Of a DNA stretch of 64,000 nucleotides, positions 16,169 through 24,265 are shown in pieces (within the stretch, counting starts at the first letter, position 1; each line of letters starts with the position of its first letter). The position numbers were made by a program, and so were the translations under genes. The notes under the pieces are model-generated. The model saw only the letters and a program-made list of their open reading frames with translations, was not told where the DNA came from and made no database searches. The stretch is taken from NCBI RefSeq assembly GCF_016735615.1, contig NZ_JAERSF010000002.1:744001-808000 (forward strand). The letters run 5' to 3'. This DNA is from Flavobacterium tagetis. GTDB taxonomy: Bacteria > Bacteroidota > Bacteroidia > Flavobacteriales > Flavobacteriaceae.

Positions 16169-16195
16169 TTTAAAAATTCCAAATTCCAAAACGAA

Positions 16196-16222
16196 AAAAC
16201 CATTCGCATAGCGAATGGTTTT
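16196..16222 (-). terminator. Terminator after tpiA
   Basis: A perfect 12-bp stem (AAAACCATTCGC with GCGAATGGTTTT) and a 3-nt loop lie between the tpiA stop and the prmA promoter. Confidence 0.8.
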
Positions 16223-16236
16223 ATGTAGAATTTATT

Positions 16237-16250
16237 CCGATAGCTATCGG
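16237..16250. repeat. 14-bp palindrome CCGATAGCTATCGG
   Basis: A perfect palindrome between tpiA and its terminator. I recall this sequence recurring in intergenic DNA of Flavobacterium genomes. Only one copy is seen in this window. Confidence 0.6.
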
Positions 16251-16265
16251 GGACTAAAATTTTAA

Positions 16266-17018
16266 TTAAATAGCTGTAACAATCGCTAAGAAATCATCAG
16301 CTTTTAAAGCAGCACCTCCAATTAAACCTCCATCAACGTCTGGTTTAGAGAAAATTTCTTTAGCGTTTTCTGGTTTTACAGAACCACCGTATAAAATAGA
16401 AACTTCATCAGCGATTTCAGCTCCGAAAGCTTTACGGATTGTTTCTCTGATGAATTCGTGCATTTCTTGTGCTTGTTCTGGCGAAGCAGTTTCTCCAGTT
16501 CCGATAGCCCAAACTGGCTCATAAGCTAAAACAATTTTAGACCAAGATTCTTTTGCAATATGGAAAACACCATCACGTAATTGGTTCTCAACAATGTTAA
16601 AGTGATTTCCAGACTGACGGTCTTTTAATTCTTCTCCGAAACAGAAGATTACTGTCATGTCATGTTTTAAAGCTGTGTCAACTTTGTTTGCGATTAAAGC
16701 ATCTGTTTCGTGGAAAATAGCTCTACGCTCAGAGTGACCTAAAATTACTGTGTTAACGCCAATGCTAGTTAACATATCTGCAGAAATTTCTCCTGTAAAA
16801 GCACCACCTTCAGCTTGGTGAACGTTTTGAGCAGAAACTCCGATAGTTGTATTTTTTAATTTAGCAGCCGCTGCTTGTAAGTTTACAAAAGTTGGAGCTA
16901 CAATTACTTGTGCATTTGTTTTTGCTGGAATTTTAGCAATTAATTCGTTTAATAACTCTTCAGTTTGCGCTGCATTTTTGTGCATTTTCCAGTTTCCTGC
17001 AACAATCGATTTTCTCAT
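16266..17018 (-). CDS. tpiA: Triosephosphate isomerase
   Basis: TpiA interconverts dihydroxyacetone phosphate and glyceraldehyde-3-phosphate in glycolysis. The 250-residue protein has all catalytic elements: GNWKMHKN with Lys11, GHSERR with the catalytic His, AYEPVWAIGTG with the catalytic Glu, and the phosphate-binding YGGSVKPENA and GGLIGGAAL loops. Length is standard. It follows the TlpA-like gene by 55 bp on the same strand and has no promoter of its own that I can see, so the two are probably transcribed together from the promoter at 17611-17639. Confidence 0.98.
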   Translation of the reverse strand: MRKSIVAGNWKMHKNAAQTEELLNELIAKIPAKTNAQVIVAPTFVNLQAAAAKLKNTTIGVSAQNVHQAEGGAFTGEISADMLTSIGVNTVILGHSERRAIFHETDALIANKVDTALKHDMTVIFCFGEELKDRQSGNHFNIVENQLRDGVFHIAKESWSKIVLAYEPVWAIGTGETASPEQAQEMHEFIRETIRKAFGAEIADEVSILYGGSVKPENAKEIFSKPDVDGGLIGGAALKADDFLAIVTAI

Positions 17019-17073
17019 TTTGGTAGTTTTATATTATTTTTTTGTTTTTTGTTTGAAATGTTGTAATTGAAAA

Positions 17074-17571
17074 TTATTTCAACGATTGTAAAGTAGAATT
17101 GATTTTTTCGAAATCAGTTTCGATCGCTCTGTACAAAACTATTTTTCCTGTTTTGTCAACCACGATATATCTTGGAATCCAATCTAAGTCAATCGCTTTT
17201 CCGAAAAGGCCTTTCATTCCGTCATTCATCATATAATGATCGCCTTTATTTAATTCATGTTTTTCGATTCCTGCTTTCCATTTATCAGCCGTTTTATCAG
17301 CAGAAAGGAATAGATAAGAAACATCAGGATTATTAGCTTGTAATTCTTTTAATTTTGGCATTGCTTTTACGCAGTCACCACACCAAGAAGCCCAAACTTC
17401 GATTAGCAAAGTTTTTCCTTTATATTTTTTTAAGATGTTTTTGAAAGCAACTTGACTTCCGTCAGTGGCTAGTAATTTCTCAGATAAGGCCTCTTTAGAA
17501 AAAGCTGTTTTCTGAGCTTGTGTGCAAGAAAAAGAAATAAATGCAATTACGGCTAGAACTAATTGTTTCAT
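17074..17571 (-). CDS. TlpA/ResA-like thioredoxin-family protein
   Basis: This 165-residue exported protein begins with a hydrophobic signal (LVLAVIAFISFSCTQAQ). It may be a lipoprotein through Cys16, though the lipobox is imperfect, or it may be cleaved after TQAQ. The thioredoxin fold carries EVWASWCGDCVKAMP with the redox pair Cys64 and Cys67, and the cis-Pro motif WIPRYIVVDKTGKI. Such proteins reduce disulfides in the periplasm, for example in cytochrome c maturation or oxidative repair. It leads a two-gene unit with tpiA. Confidence 0.88.
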   Translation of the reverse strand: MKQLVLAVIAFISFSCTQAQKTAFSKEALSEKLLATDGSQVAFKNILKKYKGKTLLIEVWASWCGDCVKAMPKLKELQANNPDVSYLFLSADKTADKWKAGIEKHELNKGDHYMMNDGMKGLFGKAIDLDWIPRYIVVDKTGKIVLYRAIETDFEKINSTLQSLK

Positions 17572-17610
17572 ATTTTATTAAAATTATTTTTTATTAAGGT
17601 ACTGAATTCA

Positions 17611-17639
17611 CAAAGTTAAACAAACAAATGGAATGCCAA
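17611..17639 (-). promoter_or_regulatory. Promoter of the tlpA-like/tpiA unit
   Basis: On the minus strand, TTG (17637-17639), an 18-bp spacer and TAACTTTG (17611-17618) lie 39 bp before the ATG. The rest of the 324-bp gap (17572-17895) holds only the downstream terminator of the next gene. Confidence 0.6.
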
Positions 17640-17837
17640 TTGTACATTAACAAAATTTGAAGAGTCGTTTATTTTGTAACAAAACAGCGTTTTTTGGTTG
17701 AAAAAAGTGTTTTGAAATCGTAATAGTAGAGACGAAAAATGATGTTTTTTTCTAACAGAGATATTTTGCAAATAAAAAAATGATAAAAATTTTATTTTTG
17801 GAAAAAGATTTTAATCAAAAAAACGTCAGATTGCAAT

Positions 17838-17874
17838 AAAAAAAGCCTCCAATAAAATCAAAATTATTGAAGAC
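17838..17874 (-). terminator. Terminator after the alpha/beta hydrolase gene
   Basis: An 11-bp stem with G-T wobbles (17845-17855 with 17864-17874) and an 8-nt loop is followed on the minus strand by seven Ts. It starts about 20 bp after the stop at 17896. Confidence 0.75.
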
Positions 17875-17895
17875 TTACTTTATGTTTTTGAATGC

Positions 17896-18558
17896 TTAAT
17901 TCAAGTCATAATTTCCATTTGCCCATTTTTTACTTGGAGCAATCCAATTGTCTGCTGCTTTGTACAAAAAGCCATGTTTTAAACCAGTATTAAGTTCGAT
18001 TTCTTTAAAGTGTTCTATTTTGCATTTAGAATTTTCTTTTCTTTTGATAGCGGAAACGCCATAAATATCTGATTTTTCATAAATGGTTAAAATATTACCG
18101 CAAAAATTAATGTCTGGAATTTCTTTAATATCAATATCTCTAAAACATCCAATAAAAACAAAATTCACATCTGGATTAGATAGATAAGTAGAAACATATT
18201 GGGCAATATAACCACCTTGTGAAGTTCCTATTACCGTAATATGATTTGCTGGGACGCCTTTCTTTATAAGCTTTTTAATTTGTTTTGTCATCTTCTCAGC
18301 ATATTCTGCAGAGTTGGTGTTTTTCTTTCTTTTTTCGCTAAAAACAATAAAGTTATCTTTTCTGTATGATTTTAAGATTTCATTATATTCTGCTTTTCCA
18401 TATTCTGGATGAGCTACATTTAGATCATTTTCTTCTACAAATTTGTTGTGAAAAAAGAAAATGTAGCGTTGATCTTTACTAGCGTTTTTTTCTTGGCTAT
18501 AGCCGTTAAGATTTAAAAGAAAACTAAAAATTAGAAAAAATCTTGAAAATTGTTTCAT
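17896..18558 (-). CDS. Secreted alpha/beta hydrolase-like protein
   Basis: This 220-residue protein has a signal peptide ending LNGYSQ. The fold is suggested by a GTSQGG nucleophile elbow with Ser113, preceded by the strand HITVI. Asp164 (YEKSDIYG) and His195 (LKHGFLY) follow at suitable spacing for a triad. The N-terminal part (YIFFFHNKFVEEN) is like small hydrolases with a short lid. The substrate is unknown. It is flanked by terminators and appears to stand alone. Confidence 0.72.
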   Translation of the reverse strand: MKQFSRFFLIFSFLLNLNGYSQEKNASKDQRYIFFFHNKFVEENDLNVAHPEYGKAEYNEILKSYRKDNFIVFSEKRKKNTNSAEYAEKMTKQIKKLIKKGVPANHITVIGTSQGGYIAQYVSTYLSNPDVNFVFIGCFRDIDIKEIPDINFCGNILTIYEKSDIYGVSAIKRKENSKCKIEHFKEIELNTGLKHGFLYKAADNWIAPSKKWANGNYDLN

Positions 18559-18656
18559 AAAAAGGATTTGCTTATCGGATTGTTTTTAACAAATATAAAA
18601 ACAAAATAATCAGTTTTACTATTTTTCTTACTTACAATTTTTAGAATATTATGTGT

Positions 18657-18690
18657 AAAAAAAGAGCGCCAATTCGGATGAATTAGCGCT
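18657..18690 (-). terminator. Terminator after small lipoprotein gene
   Basis: An 11-bp stem (18665-18675 with 18680-18690, one G-T wobble) has a 4-nt loop, with a T-run on the minus strand. It lies 70 bp after the stop at 18760. Confidence 0.7.
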
Positions 18691-18759
18691 TTTAAGTTTA
18701 TATTTTTTTGGTTTTAAATATTTTATTATCAATGTAAATCTATAATTTAATTGAAATAA

Positions 18760-19212
18760 TCAGCTTTTTGTATTAATCAGGATTTTGTATACCCCCGTTG
18801 TATTATCTTGCTTTACTTCTCCATTTTTGATTTCAACTGATTTTATTACTACCGATGAACATTCGCCTCCTTTTCTCTTTTCTGTAACAGCATATATTTC
18901 GCAAACATTTTTGCCTTCAATAGTGATAGCATATTTAAGTGATTTTGATTCCCATCCTAAGCTGAAAGTGAGACGATTTGATTTCTCACCATTAGCATAA
19001 ACAGATTCAATGACTTTGTTTTGATCTAAATCTGTAATAGTTACCTCTTTTTTAGAATCAAAAGTACCGTTCTCAAACAGGTTTTCTCCTGAATCTTTGT
19101 CGACAAATTCTACAGTAATAGTTGCTGGTCCTGTAGAGCAAAGTACGTCTGATCCACATCCTGTAGTAAAAATTAAAATTAGAAATAATGATATTGATAC
19201 TATTTTTTTCAT
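18760..19212 (-). CDS. Small lipoprotein, unknown function
   Basis: This 150-residue protein has a clear lipoprotein signal (LILIFTTGCGS, lipidated Cys at about residue 19). The mature part is beta-rich (ATITVEFVDKDSG, EVTITDLDQNK, YAITIEGKNVCEIYAV) with three further cysteines. I do not recognise the family. The strand pattern suggests a small Ig-like or sandwich domain facing the periplasm. It is monocistronic between two terminators. Confidence 0.65.
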   Translation of the reverse strand: MKKIVSISLFLILIFTTGCGSDVLCSTGPATITVEFVDKDSGENLFENGTFDSKKEVTITDLDQNKVIESVYANGEKSNRLTFSLGWESKSLKYAITIEGKNVCEIYAVTEKRKGGECSSVVIKSVEIKNGEVKQDNTTGVYKILINTKS

Positions 19213-19302
19213 GATTAGAATAAGTTTTTGGTTTGATCAAATGTAGGATTATTATTCGTAATATGAAATGTGATTTTAAATAAAAATGTTTTAAAATAAA
19301 AA

Positions 19303-19337
19303 AAAGCGCTAATAAATGTATTGTTTATTAGCGCTTT
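19303..19337 (-). terminator. Terminator after DoxX-like gene
   Basis: A perfect 14-bp stem (19303-19316 with 19324-19337) has a 7-nt loop, A-rich on the left and therefore T-rich at the minus-strand 3' end. Its GCGCTAAT core resembles the terminator at 18665-18690. Confidence 0.8.
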
Positions 19338-19359
19338 ATAAATTTATATTTTTAAAGTA

Positions 19360-20460
19360 TTATAGTTTCAAATCATCAACATCATTGTAGTGAACTTTTT
19401 GAGCAATAGTTCCATCATGTACCACAACAATACTTGGATTTGCTCTTTCGACAGTTTTTAAAGCTGTTCCGTCGCAGAAATAGAAATCGATGTCTAGAGC
19501 ATAGTCTTTTTTCGCTTTAGCAATTTCATCAGCTCCAGAAGCCGTCATTCCTATTACTTTGTAACCTTTTGCTTTTGCATCTGCAGTAACTTTTGTTAGT
19601 TTTTTCATTCCTTCCGGATTTGATAAATTCAAATCATAAGTCACATAAATCAACAATTTAGGCTCTTTTAATAATTCTTCTTTATAATCAGAATCATCTT
19701 TTGTCATAGTAAAATCATGAATTGGCGGAATATAACCTTCAGTAATTACTTTGTCTTTACGATCAACAAATACGGCACCTTCAGGAATATTCATTAAATC
19801 TTTTTCTGTAAATTCTTTATCAACGCCATTTACTTTATAGATAAAAATCATTTCTACAACCGATTTTGGTGCACCTTCAGGAATTTCCATTCCTTTTTCG
19901 ATGTTTGTTCCCACTTTATACGGACGGAAATCTTTGATAGGATTATGATTGATAACCCAAACAGCCATAAATACACATAAAATGATGCTCACCAAAGTGA
20001 TAATGTTGGTAACCAATTTAGAAAATAAAGGTCTTACTAATTTTTTATTGATAAATAAAATCAAGATAAAGAAAAGTAAAACAACATCTTTTGTAAATGA
20101 TTGCCAAGGCGTTAAATGTAAAGCATCTCCAAAACAGCCACAGTCTTTTACTACGTCAAAATAAGCAGAGTAGAAGGTAAGGAAGGTAAAGAAAACGATT
20201 AGCAATAATAAAGCCCAGATTGTTAATTTTGATTTGTATCCAACCAAAAGCATTACCCCCAAAACTACTTCCAGAATAACTAAAAAGATTGCTAAACCTA
20301 AAGCTAATGGCTCTAAAAAAGGCATATTGAAAACTGGTTCACTGAAATATTCGGCTAGTTTATAAGAGAAACCAACAGGATCATTCAGTTTTATTAGTCC
20401 GGAAATGATAAATAATACGCCGACAAATAATCGGGAGAATTGGGTAATAATGTTTTTCAT
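19360..20460 (-). CDS. DoxX/MauE-like membrane protein with thioredoxin-like C-terminal domain
   Basis: This 366-residue protein has four membrane spans in its first half. RLFVGVLFIISGLIKLNDPVGF is the DoxX/MauE signature, and VKDCGCFGDAL carries a CxC pair between spans. After a fifth span (about 148-170), the periplasmic part (about 175-366) reads as a thioredoxin-like fold without a CxxC motif (LLIYVTYDLNLS, YKVIGMTASG, NPSIVVVHDGT). From memory this matches a Bacteroidota family linked to BT_3928. Family members probably handle periplasmic redox. It starts 78 bp after the DUF1599 gene, in the same direction. Confidence 0.8.
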   Translation of the reverse strand: MKNIITQFSRLFVGVLFIISGLIKLNDPVGFSYKLAEYFSEPVFNMPFLEPLALGLAIFLVILEVVLGVMLLVGYKSKLTIWALLLLIVFFTFLTFYSAYFDVVKDCGCFGDALHLTPWQSFTKDVVLLFFILILFINKKLVRPLFSKLVTNIITLVSIILCVFMAVWVINHNPIKDFRPYKVGTNIEKGMEIPEGAPKSVVEMIFIYKVNGVDKEFTEKDLMNIPEGAVFVDRKDKVITEGYIPPIHDFTMTKDDSDYKEELLKEPKLLIYVTYDLNLSNPEGMKKLTKVTADAKAKGYKVIGMTASGADEIAKAKKDYALDIDFYFCDGTALKTVERANPSIVVVHDGTIAQKVHYNDVDDLKL

Positions 20461-20477
20461 GGCAAATATTTAGGGTT

Positions 20478-20524
20478 AAATTCCAAATTCCAAAATCATG
20501 TTAGAAAATTGGAATTTGGAATTT
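20478..20524. repeat. Inverted repeat of ATTCCAA/TTGGAAT units
   Basis: A 15-bp arm at 20478-20492 has its perfect complement at 20510-20524. It lies in the gap between the DUF1599 and DoxX-like genes. The same left-arm sequence occurs without a partner at 16176-16190. Confidence 0.65.
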
Positions 20525-20538
20525 TATTTTTGGAATTT

Positions 20539-21081
20539 CTATTTATTTATAGGATTTAGGATTAAAGCAAAAACAGAATAATTAATCATATCCTGATAAT
20601 TAGCATCAATTCCTTCAGAAACTATTGTTTTTCCTTTATTATCTTCAATCTGCTTAACGCGAAGTAATTTTTGAAGAATTAAATCGGTTAAAGAACTCAC
20701 ACGCATATCACGCCAAGCTTCGCCATAATCGTGATTTTTGGCTTCCATTAAATCTTTGGTAAGCTTTACTTTAGCATCATATAATTCAGTTGCTTTTTCA
20801 ACATCAAGATCCGGCTGATCTACAACGCCTAGTTCCAACTGTATCAAAGCCATAATAGAATAATTGATGATTCCGATAAATTCTCCTTTTTCGTCTTCAT
20901 CAACTTTGCGGACATCATTTTCTTGCAGACTTCTGATTCGTTGCGCTTTTATGAAAATTTGATCTGTTAGCGATGGCAATCTTAAAATTCTCCACGCACT
21001 ACCATAATCTTTCATTTTATTGATAAACAAGGCTCGGCAAACCTCGATAACATTATCAAATTCTTGGGAAGTATTCTTCAT
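20539..21081 (-). CDS. DUF1599 domain protein
   Basis: This 180-residue cytoplasmic protein shows an internal duplication. Residues about 17-50 (INKMKDYGSAWRILRLPSLTD) and about 110-145 (AKNHDYGEAWRDMRVSSLTD) align, each followed by an R[IV]K/R-rich helix (KAQRIRSLQE, KLLRVKQIED). Two copies of this unit define DUF1599, whose biochemical role is not known to me. It is divergent from folP, a neighbourhood common in Bacteroidota. The promoter overlaps an intergenic repeat at 21131 onward. Confidence 0.88.
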   Translation of the reverse strand: MKNTSQEFDNVIEVCRALFINKMKDYGSAWRILRLPSLTDQIFIKAQRIRSLQENDVRKVDEDEKGEFIGIINYSIMALIQLELGVVDQPDLDVEKATELYDAKVKLTKDLMEAKNHDYGEAWRDMRVSSLTDLILQKLLRVKQIEDNKGKTIVSEGIDANYQDMINYSVFALILNPINK

Positions 21082-21111
21082 TTATATGCTGTATATTTGC
21101 TAAAATTTCTT

Positions 21112-21142
21112 CAAAAATAAGGATTAAATTAAAGAGTTTCAA
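21112..21142 (-). promoter_or_regulatory. Promoter of the DUF1599 gene
   Basis: On the minus strand, TTG (21140-21142), a 20-bp spacer and TATTTTTG (21112-21119) lie 30 bp before the ATG. The TTG is inside a TTTCAAGTTTC repeat. Confidence 0.55.
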
Positions 21143-21204
21143 GTTTCAGGTTTTCTTTGTTTCAAGTTTTTTCTAAACAAAGTGTTAATGGCGGAAACTT
21201 GAGG
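21131..21204. repeat. TTTCAAGTTT-type direct and inverted repeats
   Basis: TTTCAAGTTTCAGG (21137-21150), GTTTCAAGTTTT (21159-21170) and the inverted GGAAACTTGAGGC (about 21193-21205) lie between the divergent DUF1599 and folP genes. The pattern resembles low-complexity intergenic repeats of flavobacteria. Confidence 0.5.
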
Positions 21205-21226
21205 CAAAAAAGTAAAATAAAACAAA

Positions 21227-22051
21227 ATGCTAATTAACTGCAAAGGCGAACTTATAGATTTATCGATTCCTAAAGTAATGGGAATCTTAAATGTTACTCC
21301 AAATTCCTTCTTTGACGGAGGAAAATATAAAAACGAAGACGAAATTATTTCTCAAGTAGATAAAATGCTTTCTGATGGTGCAACTTTTATTGATATTGGA
21401 GCATATTCTAGTAAGCCAAGTGCAGAATTCGTCTCCGAGCAAGAAGAAATCGACCGAATTGTTCCTGCAATAGAATTGATTTTAAAGCATTTTCCAAAAA
21501 CATTATTATCAATCGATACATTTAGAGCTGAGGTTGCGAAAGCAAGTATTGAAAGTGGTGCAGCGATTATAAACGATATCGCGGCAGGAGAATTGGACGA
21601 TAAAATGTTTGATGTAATTGCACATTACAATGTTCCGTACATTATGATGCACATGCGAGGAAATCCGCAGACTATGCAGAGTTTGACTCAATATGATGAT
21701 ATTATTAAAGAAATGCTTTTCTATTTTTCTGAGAAAGTAAAAAAAGCAAGAAGCCTCGGAATCAACGATTTGATTTTAGATCCAGGTTTTGGTTTTGCAA
21801 AAACAACCGATCAGAATTATGAAGTGATGCACAAGATGGAGCTTTTTAATTTGTTGGAGTTACCTGTTTTGGCTGGTATTTCAAGAAAATCAATGATTTA
21901 TAAAACGCTTGATATTACGCCACAAGAAGCTTTAAACGGAACTACTTTCCTGAACACAATTGCTTTGACAAAAGGTGCAAAAATTCTTCGCGTTCATGAC
22001 GTGAAAGAAGCGGTGGAATGTGTTACTTTGTTTAATAAAATGAGTTTTTAA
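21227..22051 (+). CDS. folP: Dihydropteroate synthase
   Basis: FolP joins p-aminobenzoate to dihydropterin pyrophosphate in folate synthesis and is the sulfonamide target. The 274-residue protein has the expected TIM-barrel motifs: VMGILNVTPNSFFDGG (residues about 17-32), FIDIGAYSSKP, INDIAAGELD, YIMMHMRGNP, LILDPGFGFAKT and VLAGISRKSMI. Length is normal. It is divergent from DUF1599. The next gene downstream is a DUF4919 protein, not the diadenylate cyclase gene I would expect after folP in many Bacteroidota. Confidence 0.97.
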   Translation: MLINCKGELIDLSIPKVMGILNVTPNSFFDGGKYKNEDEIISQVDKMLSDGATFIDIGAYSSKPSAEFVSEQEEIDRIVPAIELILKHFPKTLLSIDTFRAEVAKASIESGAAIINDIAAGELDDKMFDVIAHYNVPYIMMHMRGNPQTMQSLTQYDDIIKEMLFYFSEKVKKARSLGINDLILDPGFGFAKTTDQNYEVMHKMELFNLLELPVLAGISRKSMIYKTLDITPQEALNGTTFLNTIALTKGAKILRVHDVKEAVECVTLFNKMSF

Positions 22052-22077
22052 TTTACGTACTTTTAGTTTAGATATAA

Positions 22078-22917
22078 ATGATAAAAAAGAAATATTTCTT
22101 GGTTTGCTTTGTCTGTTTTATAGTTAATTTAAGTTCAGGACAAGCTCCCTTGCCACCACCACCGCCACCTCAAAAAGCTCAAAAAGCAGATTTAATTTAT
22201 GGTGACCCCGATGGAAAAGATAATAAGAAAAGTCAAAATTCTAAAGCCAAAACAACCAGAGTAAAAAGTAATACAAAAGCTATTGAGGAGAATGGCTTTC
22301 CAAAAAGCGCCCAAAAATTTAATATTGCGATTACAGAATCAACAAATCCAAGTTCTGTTTATTACTACAAAAATATAGAAGCTCTGATTCGAAAAGGAGA
22401 TACAACAGCTATCACAGCTGCACAAATAATTAGCTTGACTAAATATAAAATTTATTCTAATACAATAAATCCAACTAATTTGGATAGTTTAGCAAATAAA
22501 GTATACAAATTGAATGAAGCTAAAAAATATGACGAAGCAATTACATTGGCTAAAGAAATTTTAAATCAAAGCCCAAACAACATTACTGGTCATAAAGAAC
22601 TAGCTTTTGCTTACAAAAAACTTGGAGATACAGAATTGGCTAATCTTCATTTTTCGATGATGGTTAAAATTATTAATTCGATATTTAAATATGGCGATGG
22701 AAGCCGAAACTCACCATATATTTTTAATAACTTTTTTGAAGGAATATCTGTTTATGAAGCCAAATTTGGTTTATATCCACAAAGAACTAGGTTGATTCTA
22801 ACAAAAGAAAAAATCCTTCTAGCGGGCTATGATAGTTATCATATTATGCGTTTTGCAAATTTAACGCATTGGTTTCCATTGCTAAAAGAAGGCGATTATA
22901 AAGTTGAATTAAATTAG
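22078..22917 (+). CDS. Secreted DUF4919/TPR protein with proline-rich N-terminus
   Basis: This 279-residue protein has a signal peptide ending LSSGQ, then a PLPPPPPPQ stretch and a charged, probably disordered linker to about residue 75. Residues about 75-279 resemble DUF4919. They include SSVYYYKNIEALIRKGDTT, a TPR-like pair (KKYDEAITLAKEILNQSPNN, GHKELAFAYKKLGDTELA), and an ending with HIMRFANLTHWFPLL. The function is unknown. Partner binding through the TPR-like helices is possible. It begins 26 bp after folP and is followed after 19 bp by a lipoprotein gene. Confidence 0.75.
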   Translation: MIKKKYFLVCFVCFIVNLSSGQAPLPPPPPPQKAQKADLIYGDPDGKDNKKSQNSKAKTTRVKSNTKAIEENGFPKSAQKFNIAITESTNPSSVYYYKNIEALIRKGDTTAITAAQIISLTKYKIYSNTINPTNLDSLANKVYKLNEAKKYDEAITLAKEILNQSPNNITGHKELAFAYKKLGDTELANLHFSMMVKIINSIFKYGDGSRNSPYIFNNFFEGISVYEAKFGLYPQRTRLILTKEKILLAGYDSYHIMRFANLTHWFPLLKEGDYKVELN

Positions 22918-22936
22918 AACGATAAAAGAATTAAAG

Positions 22937-23569
22937 ATGAAATACTTTTCTCTACTTATAGTTTGTCTTCTATTTTCATGCGGAAAAAAAGAAGATGTGT
23001 TATTGCCAAAATCAAATGTTTCAATTGTAAAAGATGTGCAAGATCATTCCCCGATTTATATCTTTTTTAAAGTTGAAGGGAAAGATACAATAGCCGATTT
23101 GAATAGAAAAAGTGCTATTATCTCAACAAATTGGATTTTAAATATTGACAAACGTTTACCGTTAAAAGTCGTAATTCCGCAGGTAATAAAAATGCAGGAA
23201 AAAAAACGTAACGAAAAAATGCATCAAAATGAAGAATCTGAAAACTATTATTCTTATGCAGATTCTATCGGAAAGAATTTAGCCTTTTTACCTTTCACGA
23301 AAGTGTTTTATAAAATGGAGAAACCTACTGTAAGAAGTTTTGTTGTTTACTTTAAAAAAGGAAAAAAACAGGTTTTTATGGGAAATCAGGAAATAAAAAT
23401 AGCAGAAATATTACAGCAGTTTTACAGTATAAAATTTGATAGAGTTCCGAATCTGGTTTTTTTATTTGATAAAAACATGAGTTATGAAGAATATATTCAA
23501 TATAAAATTTTATTGCACAAGCATGTGACTTACAACCTTGATAAGCTTCCAGTAGAGTTTATTTTCTAA
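22937..23569 (+). CDS. Lipoprotein, unknown function
   Basis: This 210-residue protein has a lipoprotein signal (LIVCLLFSCGKK, Cys at about residue 15). The mature part is charged and includes a KMQEKKRNEKMHQNEE helix. No enzymatic motif is visible. It probably shares a transcript with the DUF4919 gene 19 bp upstream and ends at a bidirectional terminator. Confidence 0.65.
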   Translation: MKYFSLLIVCLLFSCGKKEDVLLPKSNVSIVKDVQDHSPIYIFFKVEGKDTIADLNRKSAIISTNWILNIDKRLPLKVVIPQVIKMQEKKRNEKMHQNEESENYYSYADSIGKNLAFLPFTKVFYKMEKPTVRSFVVYFKKGKKQVFMGNQEIKIAEILQQFYSIKFDRVPNLVFLFDKNMSYEEYIQYKILLHKHVTYNLDKLPVEFIF

Positions 23570-23598
23570 ACAGCCTGCTGTATAATAAACAGTAAATT

Positions 23599-23635
23599 AA
23601 AAAAGCCTTTCTCTAAATAAAAGAAAGGCTTTTTT
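23599..23635. terminator. Bidirectional terminator
   Basis: A perfect 14-bp stem AAAAAAGCCTTTCT / AGAAAGGCTTTTTT (9-nt loop) lies between convergent genes and has T-runs on both strands. Confidence 0.88.
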
Positions 23636-23643
23636 GTGAATGA

Positions 23644-24114
23644 TTAATATCCACCACCGCCTCCGCCGCCATCTCCTCCAGAAGTGCCAGTTTTTGTTAG
23701 AGTGCCGCTAATTTCCCCATTAGGGTAAGCAGTAGTGTGTAAATTAACATAATAATGATTAGCCATCAGTTCAGTAATTTGCGCATCAGTTATAGAACCA
23801 GATACAGATATTGGAGAGGTAGATATATTTGCATCAGGAAACGGAATAACGATTGTGCCGTCTGCTGCATGTATATGACCATGTATTGGTGTTAATCCTG
23901 AAAAATTTACTTTAATATCAAACGTTTTGTTGGTTTGATTTAATTTTAGTGTTGCACTGCCTGAAGCTGAAGAAGTTGCACCTGTAACTGGGGTCAAATT
24001 AGCAGTAAATGTCACAATTACTGGTGATGTGTAATTGTCGTCATACCCATTAGAACACGAAGTCCCAATTAAAAGCAATAGTAGGATTACCGAAAGGCGA
24101 AATAAAGATTTCAT
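23644..24114 (-). CDS. CHRD-domain lipoprotein
   Basis: This 156-residue protein has a lipoprotein signal (LLLLIGTSCSNG, Cys at about residue 20). The mature part is a CHRD domain: FTANLTPVTGA, FDIKVNFSGLTPIHGHIHAADG, and YYVNLHTTAYPNGEISGTL near the end. It finishes in a glycine-rich tail (GGDGGGGGGGY). CHRD domains occur in chordin and many bacterial surface proteins; no enzymatic role is established. The gene stands alone, and the AT-rich gap to rlmH (24115-24265) shows nothing clear. Confidence 0.88.
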   Translation of the reverse strand: MKSLFRLSVILLLLLIGTSCSNGYDDNYTSPVIVTFTANLTPVTGATSSASGSATLKLNQTNKTFDIKVNFSGLTPIHGHIHAADGTIVIPFPDANISTSPISVSGSITDAQITELMANHYYVNLHTTAYPNGEISGTLTKTGTSGGDGGGGGGGY

Positions 24115-24265
24115 AATTATATGCTTTTTAGGTTAGAAATAAGTTTAAAAAACTATAATTATTAAATTTTATTAAGATTTAATAAATCACTATAAATTTA
24201 CGATTTTAATTTTGAATTAATCAGTTTTTAATTGTTTAAATTGTTGATTTTTAATAATTTATATA

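Noticed and set aside
22143..22180. Slippage or frameshift at the CCACCACC-type proline run in the DUF4919 gene
   Set aside because: The frame is intact on both sides with a good signal peptide before and domain after, so the proline run is a linker.
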